Positions 22,295 through 29,141 of a DNA stretch of 29,141 bases are shown here, piece after piece. Made by a program: the position numbers and the translations under genes. Every line of letters starts with the position of its first letter. The first letter of the stretch is position 1. Origin of the DNA: CAYNFH01 sp964396385 (GTDB taxonomy: Bacteria > Armatimonadota > Chthonomonadetes > Chthonomonadales > CAJBBX01); NCBI GenBank assembly GCA_964396385.1, contig CAYNFH010000052.1:1-29141 (forward strand). Direction: 5' to 3'. Under the pieces are notes generated by a model that did no database searches, was not told the origin of the DNA, and saw only the letters and a list, made by a program, of their open reading frames with translations.

Positions 22295-22498
22295 ATGAAA
22301 TCGAGCCTTTCTGTTCCCGCAGCTATCGCTATCGCTGTGGTCGCCCTTGCGGCCATCGGGTTCTTGCTCTGGAAGCAGTTCTTGTACGAGCCCCCGGTGA
22401 GCGCGAGCTCTGGAGGCCCAACGGCCGGCGCGGCAAGGGTGTTCCACCGACCTGCCAATAAGGAAGAGGCAATGCGAATGTACCGAGGCGGGCATTAG
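22295..22498 (+). CDS. Small single-TM protein ending in GGH (cassette 2)
   Basis: A 67-residue paralogue of the small protein at 19503-19697. It has a short N-terminus (MKSSLSVP), a hydrophobic helix at about 7-26 ending FLLW, then a Gly/Ala/Ser/Pro-rich stretch and a basic tail ending MYRGGH. GGGAGGGCGG precedes the ATG. Conserved with copy 1: length, a VP motif before the helix, Trp at the helix end, and the GGH C-terminus. The linker sequence is not conserved. It was found by extending a longer, non-coding-looking frame to its first sensible ATG. Function unknown. Confidence 0.78.
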   Translation: MKSSLSVPAAIAIAVVALAAIGFLLWKQFLYEPPVSASSGGPTAGAARVFHRPANKEEAMRMYRGGH

Positions 22499-22523
22499 CC
22501 GCAGTGCCATAGATCCATTGCCG

Positions 22524-23747
22524 ATGGTTATTGCTTCCTCTATCCGATCCAAACATGTGAGCACCAGGGCCGCCGCCGGTTTGCTCGTCCTGGCGGCGGC
22601 AGCCTGGGCCGCCGTCCTCCTATGGCACGCCCGCTCAGCCTCCGTTCAGCACCATCTAGACGCGGGACGCGAGTACGTCCGGAATGGAGAGGGTAAGCGG
22701 GCCGAACAGGAGTGGCGACAGGTTGTCCGCATGGAACCCCGTAGCGCGGTCGCATGGGAGTCCCTTGCGGAGCTCTATGCGTCGGCCGAAGACTGGCCCG
22801 CTGCCGCGAGGGCTTTCCAGGAGCTCGTGCGCGTGGACTCGACTATTCCCCAGCTACACGGGAGACTGGCGGTATGCTTGCTCCGATGCGGCGACGAAAG
22901 AGGAGCGTATCGAGAGGCGGAAGAAGAGCTTATCAAGAATCCGAGTGATCCCTCCGCGCTCACCGTCGCGGCGCTTCTGCTTTCGAATATGGGGGAGATG
23001 GACCGAGAAGCCGAGTATCTACGGCGGCTTGCAAAGGTACAGCCGGACAATGTGCCTGTGCTGGTTCTCCTCGCGGAGAACCTCACCTTTACCCACAACT
23101 ATCAGGCGGCTCGCTCCGTCCTCGCAGATATACTGCGGCAGGACCCAAATAACGCGGAGGCATACTCCCTCCGCGGGCTCGCCAGCCTGGACGAAGACCA
23201 GAGTCCAGAGGGCCTCGCCTCGGCCGAAGCCGACTTCCACCATTCCCTGATGCTGGACCCGCTTGCGCCGTTTCCGCGCCTCTACCTTGGCCGGCTCTAT
23301 CGCAGAAAACACGAGCCGCAGAAGGCTATCTTTGAGCTGCTGCAGGCTTCCAGGCTGATGCCGAACAAGATCGACGTCTGTTTCGAGCTCGCCGGCGCCT
23401 ACCAGGATGCCGGTGAACAGGATGAGGCCAAGACTGTACGTCGTCAGTTCACTCGCCTTCGCCAGGAAGCCGACCTGGAGAGCAGCCTCCTCAAGCGATG
23501 TGCGCTCCGGCCCGACAGCTTTAATGACAACCTGCAGCTTGGCCTGCTGGCGCTACGACACTCGGACTACCGGAAGGCGGGTGTTTTCCTGACCCAGGCG
23601 GCATCCCTGCGTCCTGCAGACAAGGTAGCGATGGCGGCGCTGGAACGGGTCAGGATAGCCACCGGCGGCAAGGACCCTCAACTGGCGCTCGCCGCCGGGG
23701 CCGGCAAGTTGGCCGGCTATCCGGGTCCCGGAACACAATCAAGATAG
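22524..23747 (+). CDS. Membrane-anchored TPR protein (cassette 2)
   Basis: A 407-residue paralogue of the protein at 19707-20948, with an N-terminal transmembrane helix (about 12-33) and TPR-type repeats in the periplasm, for example AEQEWRQVVRMEPRSAVAWESLA, AEADFHHSLMLDPLAPFPRLYLGRLYRRKHEPQKAI and the C-terminal NLQLGLLALRHSDYRKAGVFL. The ATG at 22524 is preferred over a TTG at 22518; neither has a clear ribosome site, and the gene follows the small protein by 25 bases. Probably a scaffold binding other envelope proteins of the cassette. The propeller lipoprotein starts 11 bases after its stop. Confidence 0.84.
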   Translation: MVIASSIRSKHVSTRAAAGLLVLAAAAWAAVLLWHARSASVQHHLDAGREYVRNGEGKRAEQEWRQVVRMEPRSAVAWESLAELYASAEDWPAAARAFQELVRVDSTIPQLHGRLAVCLLRCGDERGAYREAEEELIKNPSDPSALTVAALLLSNMGEMDREAEYLRRLAKVQPDNVPVLVLLAENLTFTHNYQAARSVLADILRQDPNNAEAYSLRGLASLDEDQSPEGLASAEADFHHSLMLDPLAPFPRLYLGRLYRRKHEPQKAIFELLQASRLMPNKIDVCFELAGAYQDAGEQDEAKTVRRQFTRLRQEADLESSLLKRCALRPDSFNDNLQLGLLALRHSDYRKAGVFLTQAASLRPADKVAMAALERVRIATGGKDPQLALAAGAGKLAGYPGPGTQSR

Positions 23748-23758
23748 ATAGGGAATCT

Positions 23759-25501
23759 TTGCGCGAAAGCACTCTCCTGGCCGTGGTTCTATGCACGTGC
23801 TCGGTGCTGACGGGCTGCGGACTTCGCCCCGGTCGTTCCGCTGCGGATCCTTCTCACAACCCAACCCCGAATACGCACTCGCTCTTCGTGGACGTGGCGG
23901 GCAAGGCCGGCATTCACTTCAACCACACGTCCGGCGCTCGCGGGCGGTACTACTTTATCGAGAGTACGCCGGCTGGCTGCGCTTTCCTGGACTATGACAA
24001 CGATGGCCTCCCGGATGTTCTCTTGATTCAGTCCGGTCCGTCGGATCCGGGACCGCTCTCCTCTCCTCGCCCGCATTGCGCTCTCTATCACAACAGAGGG
24101 AACGGAACGTTTGCCGACGTAACAGCCGGCTCCGGGCTGGACCAAGACCTAGGCTATGCGCACGGAGTGGCGGTGGGCGACTACGACAACGACGGCTACG
24201 ACGACCTGTTCATCACCGCTTACGGGGGCAACCACCTCCTACACAATGAGCACGGCACGGGCCGGTTCAAGGACGTTACGGCCGCATCAGGCCTCGCGGA
24301 CATTCACAGCACGGGCTATGCGACAAGCGCCGCCTTCGGCGACTACGACAATGATGGTCGTCTGGACCTCTACGTCTGTTACTACTGTCCCTGGAAATGG
24401 AGTAACGACCGCCCGTGCCATGACTCTCAGGGCAATCCTGATTACTGCTCTCCGGAGGTCTACGATCCGGATGTTCACCGGCTCTACCATAATGAGGGCT
24501 CGAAGTTCAAGGACGTGAGCGAATCCGCGGGGATTGCCGCAGCCCGCGGCCGTGGGCTCGCCGTGGCCTTCCTGGACTACGACGGTGACGGACGCCAGGA
24601 CATCTTTGTCGCCAACGATCTGACACCCAATATGCTTTGGAAGAACAAGGGGGGCGGGAAGTTCACCAACGTCGCCGAAGAAGCCGGGTGTGCGTACAGT
24701 GAGGGCGGCGCCGTAATGGCGGGCATGGGCATCGCCATCGCCGACTACGACCACTCGGGTCGCGAGAGCGTGTTCGTCACCAACTTCTCCGGCCTGCCGA
24801 ACAGCCTTTTCCGCAATGCAGGCGGAATGTTTGAGGACGACAGTATGGCTTCAGGCCTGGCGCTGCCGCACATGAGGTTCCTCGCCTTTGGCTGCGAGTT
24901 CCTGGACTACGATGCGGACGGGTGGCCGGACCTGCTCGTCGCCAATGGGCACGTTCAGATTCACGCGGAAACCAAGCTGAGCGGAGTCTCCTACAAGGAG
25001 CGCAAGCAGTTATTCCACAACGAACGCAACGGTACGTTCCACGAGGTCACAGAGCCGGCAGCTCTGGGGGACCTTGAGACTCCAATGGTCGCCCGAGGGC
25101 TGGCCGTCGGCGACTTCGATAACGACGGCCGGGTGGATGCTCTTTTCAACAATCAAAACGGGCCCGCCCAGCTTCTCCATAACGAGGACCGGAACGGCAA
25201 CCATTGGATCTCATTTAAGACGATGGGCGCGAAGAGCAATCGGGATGGGCTGCACACCCGGATCCGGCTTACGGCGGGTGGGCAGACGCTCGATGCAACA
25301 GTCAGAGCCGGATCGAGCTATCTATCACACTCGGATTCGCGAGTCTACTTTGGCCTCGGAACCGCGAACCTCGTAGACTCTGTGGAGCTCCGATGGCCAA
25401 GTGGCACACGAGACGTTCTGAAGAGCTTGGCGGTGAACCGGTCCTACGTAGTGTCGGAAGGACACGGAGTGACGGCCCTACGCGTTAATGGCGCTCTGTG
25501 A
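23759..25501 (+). CDS. CRTAC1/ASPIC-UnbV family FG-GAP beta-propeller lipoprotein
   Basis: A 580-residue exported lipoprotein: the signal ends in the lipobox VLTGC with Cys20. Seven Asp-rich loops of the FG-GAP/VCBS calcium-binding type (pattern DxDxDG) begin at about residues 78, 141, 195, 273, 329, 383 and 452, fitting a seven-bladed beta-propeller. The fifth (DYDHSGRES) has lost several ligands. A Cys/Trp-rich insertion (CYYCPWKW, then DYCSPEVYDPDVHRLYHN) lies between loops three and four. An ASPIC/UnbV domain (about 494-562; NRDGLHTRIRLTAGG, GSSYLSHSD, LRWPSGT) ends the protein. The start is the TTG at 23759 just after the TPR stop. Probably an outer-membrane or periplasmic binding protein; ligand unknown. 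Confidence 0.9.
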   Translation: MRESTLLAVVLCTCSVLTGCGLRPGRSAADPSHNPTPNTHSLFVDVAGKAGIHFNHTSGARGRYYFIESTPAGCAFLDYDNDGLPDVLLIQSGPSDPGPLSSPRPHCALYHNRGNGTFADVTAGSGLDQDLGYAHGVAVGDYDNDGYDDLFITAYGGNHLLHNEHGTGRFKDVTAASGLADIHSTGYATSAAFGDYDNDGRLDLYVCYYCPWKWSNDRPCHDSQGNPDYCSPEVYDPDVHRLYHNEGSKFKDVSESAGIAAARGRGLAVAFLDYDGDGRQDIFVANDLTPNMLWKNKGGGKFTNVAEEAGCAYSEGGAVMAGMGIAIADYDHSGRESVFVTNFSGLPNSLFRNAGGMFEDDSMASGLALPHMRFLAFGCEFLDYDADGWPDLLVANGHVQIHAETKLSGVSYKERKQLFHNERNGTFHEVTEPAALGDLETPMVARGLAVGDFDNDGRVDALFNNQNGPAQLLHNEDRNGNHWISFKTMGAKSNRDGLHTRIRLTAGGQTLDATVRAGSSYLSHSDSRVYFGLGTANLVDSVELRWPSGTRDVLKSLAVNRSYVVSEGHGVTALRVNGAL

Positions 25502-25535
25502 TGGCCGGAGCACTCCACGCACCGAAGGGATCCCA

Positions 25536-26690
25536 TTGGCTAGAGTGGACTCTCGTTCCTGGATAGGGTGGCTTCGCTGCTGGGGCTGCGCACTCGTAGC
25601 GCTCGCGTTCCTACCCGGTTGTAGGACAAATTCTAGCGCTCGTGAGGCCAATGCAGCGACGCATCCGGCGCAACTGCGCTTCCAGAACGGGATGAGGCTG
25701 GAGCGTCAGGGCAAGGAAGCCGATGCCGCGGCAGAGTGGCAGACTGCCGTTGCCCTAGACCCGTCCTACCCGGATCCATACCTTGCACTGGCTTCCCAGG
25801 CGGAGGCTAAGGGCGACTTGAAAGGCGCGGCGCTGCGCCTCGAGACTCTGCGCAAGGCAAACGCGCGTGTTCAGCACGTTGATTGCCGTCTATCGGAGCT
25901 TTACCTAAAGTCCGGAAGGTGGGTGAAGGCGCTCGACACGGCCCGTGAAGCGCTCCGCGCCACGCCGGACTGTGCCCTGGCCCATGCGGTGATGGGAATG
26001 GTTGAGAGCGCCGCCGATGAGCCGAAGCAGGCCGTCCAGGACCTGTCCATCGCCCATCGCGCGTCCCCTGCGAATGAGCTGATCTCGCTGTCGCTCGCCG
26101 AGGAGCTGGCCAAAGCGGGGGATTGCGACGCTGCCCGGGCACTCTCCAAGACGATACTTGGCAAAGCGGATAACGCCGCCCGGGCTAACTATGTCGCTGG
26201 CTACGTGCTGGCGGAGTGCCGGTCGCCCAGTAAGCGGGATGACCGGGCGGCTCTTCCATATCTCCGCAAGGCCGTGGAGCTTGCGCCGCAGCAGCCGCTT
26301 GCCAATGCCGAGCTCGGCATGGTGCTGTATCGGCTGAACCAGCCTGCCGAAGCCCGCAAACGGCTGGAGTTCGCCCTGAGCTCCGCGCCTCCACGGGCAG
26401 AGGCCGTACGAACACTCGCCACCATCTACGCAGCGCAGCGCAACCCGCAGGCGCCTCGGATTGCCAGGAAAGCCGGCGAGGTGGAGGCTGCGGAGCGCCA
26501 GACCCGCCTCGCTCGACAGCGCTACCTCGCCGGCGCAACGGACGATCCGAACACACTCCGGCTGGCGTATGCGGAAGGCAGCCAGGGCAACCCAGATGAC
26601 GCGCTGGACCTCATCAAACAGGTGCTCAAGAAGAACCCGGATAATCCCGAGGCCCTGAAACTGCTGGACCGCCTCCTGCCGCATCGCTAA
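25536..26690 (+). CDS. TPR-repeat lipoprotein
   Basis: A 384-residue exported protein whose hydrophobic signal ends in FLPGC (Cys29), so it is probably a lipoprotein. TPR-like repeats fill the remainder: GMRLERQGKEADAAAEWQTAVALDP, ALRATPDCALAHAVMGMVES, AELGMVLYRLNQPAEARKRLEFAL, and a last unit near DDALDLIKQVLKKNPDNPEALKLL. The TTG at 25536 is taken as start because AAGGGA stands just upstream and gives a compact signal; an ATG at 25488 inside the previous gene or a GTG at 25545 are alternatives. CRTAC1-type proteins often neighbour TPR proteins, so these two may form a complex. It is the last plus-strand gene of the cassette region. Confidence 0.82.
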   Translation: MARVDSRSWIGWLRCWGCALVALAFLPGCRTNSSAREANAATHPAQLRFQNGMRLERQGKEADAAAEWQTAVALDPSYPDPYLALASQAEAKGDLKGAALRLETLRKANARVQHVDCRLSELYLKSGRWVKALDTAREALRATPDCALAHAVMGMVESAADEPKQAVQDLSIAHRASPANELISLSLAEELAKAGDCDAARALSKTILGKADNAARANYVAGYVLAECRSPSKRDDRAALPYLRKAVELAPQQPLANAELGMVLYRLNQPAEARKRLEFALSSAPPRAEAVRTLATIYAAQRNPQAPRIARKAGEVEAAERQTRLARQRYLAGATDDPNTLRLAYAEGSQGNPDDALDLIKQVLKKNPDNPEALKLLDRLLPHR

Positions 26691-26727
26691 CTCAGCCGGG
26701 CAACTTTCCAGTCCTGAGTCTTGACCC

Positions 26728-27972
26728 CTAATAGAACAGAAACACCCACCAGTTCTTCATCGGCCGCCCGGTGTCGTCTCGTGCGCGGTTATCGAGGCCC
26801 GGGATGTTCTGCCGCCAGTAGATCAGCCAGCGGCCCATGCAGTCCCGGCCGAGCTCGCGGTATCGGTCCAGTACTCTGGGAGTCCACAACGTGGCCAGAT
26901 CCGTGCCGCTTGGACCATCGTGAAGGCGGTAGTGCTCGATGGTGCTCATCACCGGTGCCGGATTGTCAAGGTCGTAGTCGTGCCGGCCGTTAGGGAGGAA
27001 GTGGACGTTGTTACCCATCGGAATGTAGGGGTGGTAAGTCTTCCGCTCGCCCTTCCAGACGAACGAGATGGTGGTCGGATTCGGGTACGACAGCTCGGCG
27101 CCCTCGCGGCCGTACAGCGAGCTAAACGGCATTCCGTACCGTTTGTCCAGGTCGAACCCGGCGTATTCCACGAAGTAGCGCGTCAGGTACGGGATCACCC
27201 TGGAGTTAGAGGTCCCCTCCAGCGAGTGTCCCAGGCTCTCCATGGCGCATCCGGGGCCCCGCTCCGCGTTGATGAACAGGATGCGCAGGCTCCTCCCGAC
27301 GAATGGCTGGCCGGGATCGCCTCCATTCCCCGCCTGGACCCACTTGCCGGGGATTTTCCGGAAGGACGAGTCGTACGACTGCTTCACCTCCACGCTCTCG
27401 TACGGCGAGCCGTACTTGCCCTGATAGGCGAGGAACCACACCTCATGCACGAGCCCGCGATCTACCGACTCCTTCAGCGTGAGGTACCGCCCCGGCCGCC
27501 CGGGGTCCGGGAACCCGTACAGCCGCGCGAACTCGGGTCCAAACAGCCGCGAGTACTCGAAGTTGATCCCTTCCTTCCAGTTACGCACTCGGGGATACTT
27601 CGTGCTGTTCCCGTCCAGCCTTTCCGCCGGTGGGTTCGCATCCGTCAGGTCCACCAGCCTGGCCACCTGGTACTCCAGGAATGGCGGCGCTTTCGGATCA
27701 CTGTACCCGTGATAGCGGGAGGCCTCGCGCAATGCAGCGATGAGATCGTCCACCTTGGCCCTGGCCTGGAAGGGCGTGACGCCGTTAGCGAAGTTAAGCA
27801 CCAGCAGTCTGGGTCGCATCTGCCGGATCTGGTCGTGATGCATTACCAGCCACGTATCCGAGTTGGCCCGGCTGGCGGCGTTGGGCCATACCGCGCTCGT
27901 CCGCTGAGCCGTGGCGGTTCCGGCGAGCAACAGCAAAACGGCGCCGGCCACCGGCGCCATCCATGATCTCAT
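26728..27972 (-). CDS. Secreted protein of unknown function
   Basis: A 414-residue protein with a clear signal peptide (cleavage after ATATA at about 22). I do not recognise the family. The mature part begins with SDTWLVMHHDQIRQMRPRLLVLNF and contains KVDDLIAALREASRYHGY, ILFINAERGPGCAMESLGHSLEGT, NPTTISFVWKGERKTYHPYIP, and a Trp-rich C-terminus (GRWLIYWRQNIPGLDNRARD, KNWWVFLFY). The repeated His/Asp/Glu-rich segments suggest an extracellular enzyme or binding protein, but no catalytic motif can be named. AAGGAGTGG directly before the ATG at 27972 fixes the start; an upstream frame adds 10 residues ahead of the signal. It follows the oxidoreductase gene by 19 bases on the same strand. Confidence 0.8.
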   Translation of the reverse strand: MRSWMAPVAGAVLLLLAGTATAQRTSAVWPNAASRANSDTWLVMHHDQIRQMRPRLLVLNFANGVTPFQARAKVDDLIAALREASRYHGYSDPKAPPFLEYQVARLVDLTDANPPAERLDGNSTKYPRVRNWKEGINFEYSRLFGPEFARLYGFPDPGRPGRYLTLKESVDRGLVHEVWFLAYQGKYGSPYESVEVKQSYDSSFRKIPGKWVQAGNGGDPGQPFVGRSLRILFINAERGPGCAMESLGHSLEGTSNSRVIPYLTRYFVEYAGFDLDKRYGMPFSSLYGREGAELSYPNPTTISFVWKGERKTYHPYIPMGNNVHFLPNGRHDYDLDNPAPVMSTIEHYRLHDGPSGTDLATLWTPRVLDRYRELGRDCMGRWLIYWRQNIPGLDNRARDDTGRPMKNWWVFLFY

Positions 27973-27991
27973 TCCACTCCTTCCGTCCGGG

Positions 27992-29023
27992 TCATCCCCC
28001 ACCTATCGTCTGCCCAGGAAACGCCTTTGCGTATATTTTGTTCAGGGCATCCACTGACATGCGCGCCTGTTCGCCGGTCACCATAGGAGGTCTGCCATCG
28101 CGCACAGCCTCCACAAAGTCCGCCAGAAGCGTCTCGTGTCCGCGCAGGCTGATTGCCATCGGTTGGCTCCCGCCGCCGATGCGCTCCTGCGGCTGGTCCA
28201 GCGACGCGAGCCAGTCCTGTCCATCCAGGCCAAACCGCACTACAGTTGCGTCCTCGAAAGCAGCAGACCCGCGCGTGCCGAAGACCTCTACTCGGGAGCA
28301 GAGGTCCGGCATACAGCAGGTGGTCGCCTCGATTACGCCGCGGGCGCCACTTTCGAAACGCAGCACGGCCAGCGCGAAGTCCTCCGCTTCGATCTCGTGC
28401 TCTGCGGTTTGGAGACAGGCATACTCCACCTCCGCCACAGGCCCGGCGAGCCAGCACAGATGGTCAAGCGTATGGATCGCCTGGTTTGCCAATACGCCAC
28501 CGTCGAGCGCCCACGTGCCGCGCCATCCGCCCGTACTGTAGTAGCTCTGGGGTCTCCACCACTTCACGTACCCGCTGCAGGAGAGGATACGTCCCATCTG
28601 CCCCTGCTCGACAGCCTCGGCCACCCGGCGAGCTCCGGGATACGCCCGACGCTGGAAGATACTGCCAAGCGTCAAATGAGCATCGTGGCACGCCTGGATC
28701 AGCGCGTCTGCACGAGCGACGTTGAGATCCAGCGGCTTTTCGCAGAGTACGTGAATGCCGTGCCGGACTGCTGCCATGCCCTGATCCGCGTGGAGGCCGG
28801 AGGGAGTGCAGATATCGAGGGCGTCTATCCGTCCGGAGGAGAGCATCTCTTCCAGGTCGGTATAGCAGCAGGCATTCAGCTCCCCGGCGGCGCGCTCCGC
28901 CCGATCCGGCACCGGGTCGCAGACGGCGGTGACGCGCGCGCCCGGGATCTTGGGCCAAAGGCCAAGATGGCCCTGCCCCATAGCCCCACACCCAACCACG
29001 CCCACGCGTAGATCTGATGGCAT
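27992..29023 (-). CDS. Gfo/Idh/MocA family NAD(P)-dependent oxidoreductase
   Basis: A 343-residue cytoplasmic sugar or cyclitol dehydrogenase. The N-terminal Rossmann fold has GCGAMG (11-16), CDPVPDRA and the family signature CEKPLDLN, with Lys96 of the EKP motif. The C-terminal alpha/beta domain carries GGVLANQAIHTLDHLCWL with His184/Asp187 as the probable catalytic pair. The start is the ATG at 29023, preceded by AGGAGGG; a longer frame to 29080 lacks such a site. It is probably cotranscribed with the secreted protein downstream, suggesting uptake or modification of an external sugar. The 118 bases upstream hold a small perfect hairpin (GCTTCC/GGAAGC, 29064-29078) and no clear promoter. Confidence 0.92.
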   Translation of the reverse strand: MPSDLRVGVVGCGAMGQGHLGLWPKIPGARVTAVCDPVPDRAERAAGELNACCYTDLEEMLSSGRIDALDICTPSGLHADQGMAAVRHGIHVLCEKPLDLNVARADALIQACHDAHLTLGSIFQRRAYPGARRVAEAVEQGQMGRILSCSGYVKWWRPQSYYSTGGWRGTWALDGGVLANQAIHTLDHLCWLAGPVAEVEYACLQTAEHEIEAEDFALAVLRFESGARGVIEATTCCMPDLCSRVEVFGTRGSAAFEDATVVRFGLDGQDWLASLDQPQERIGGGSQPMAISLRGHETLLADFVEAVRDGRPPMVTGEQARMSVDALNKIYAKAFPGQTIGGG

Positions 29024-29141
29024 CCGGCCCTCCTGACCTACGCAATTCACCGCCCGCCATGCAGCTTCCTTCGGAAGCATTGGTGTGTATGAGTTCAGAC
29101 TTGGTGAGAGGGAATTTGGCCGGAGCGTCAGGTGGGCGCGA

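Overview
The window looks like a chromosomal segment from a GC-rich, diderm-like bacterium, most probably of the Armatimonadota. The best clue is the pair of pseudopilin-like proteins whose N-terminal helix runs straight into an LFPVFAQARE-type segment, a signature I associate with that phylum. ADP-heptose and dTDP-rhamnose genes, lipoprotein signals and parvulin/TPR proteins fit a cell with an outer membrane. This placement is inference, because the window has no rRNA or other phylogenetic marker. I see no tRNA, rRNA, CRISPR array, insertion sequence or phage gene.

Layout. (1) At 71-703 lexA lies on the minus strand, with a promoter whose -10 box sits inside a perfect palindrome. (2) At 1011-4543, on the plus strand, are a sugar-phosphate isomerase/epimerase-like TIM barrel, a membrane-anchored parvulin foldase with TPRs, and rsmI. 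(3) A near-consensus sigma-54 promoter at 4621-4637 precedes an envelope-polysaccharide cluster at 4760-16180. It holds an initiating sugar-phosphate transferase, galE, rfbA, rfbC, rfbB, heptose adenylyltransferase, an unassigned conserved protein, heptose kinase, a decaprenyl-phosphate phosphoribosyltransferase-like UbiA enzyme, rfbD, a secreted GHL10-like glycosidase and a secreted Ig-like protein. The four rml/rfb genes make a complete dTDP-L-rhamnose set, and the two heptose genes are a split HldE. (4) A DinG/XPD-type helicase follows at 16310-18331. (5) At 18397-26690 there are two diverged copies of one cassette: promoter, structured leader RNA, pseudopilin-like gene, strong intergenic hairpin, small one-TM protein ending in GGH, and membrane-anchored TPR protein. 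The second copy continues into a CRTAC1/ASPIC-UnbV beta-propeller lipoprotein and a TPR lipoprotein. (6) On the minus strand at 26728-29023 are a Gfo/Idh/MocA oxidoreductase and a secreted protein of unknown function, probably one operon.

Two features stand out. First, the leaders of the two pseudopilin genes can be aligned and fold into the same helices with several compensatory base changes, which is direct comparative evidence for a conserved cis-acting RNA that I cannot match to a known class. Second, many intergenic gaps carry their own 7-bp (sometimes 8-bp) tandem repeat. In three cases it takes the form of four heptads, a spacer, then four inverted heptads, forming a long hairpin just before the next gene.

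How the parts may work together (inference): the sigma-54 cluster builds a rhamnose- and heptose-containing surface glycan. The duplicated cassette looks like an envelope apparatus in which a pseudopilin, a tiny membrane protein and a TPR scaffold are co-produced under control of the leader RNA, with a calcium-binding propeller lipoprotein added in copy two.
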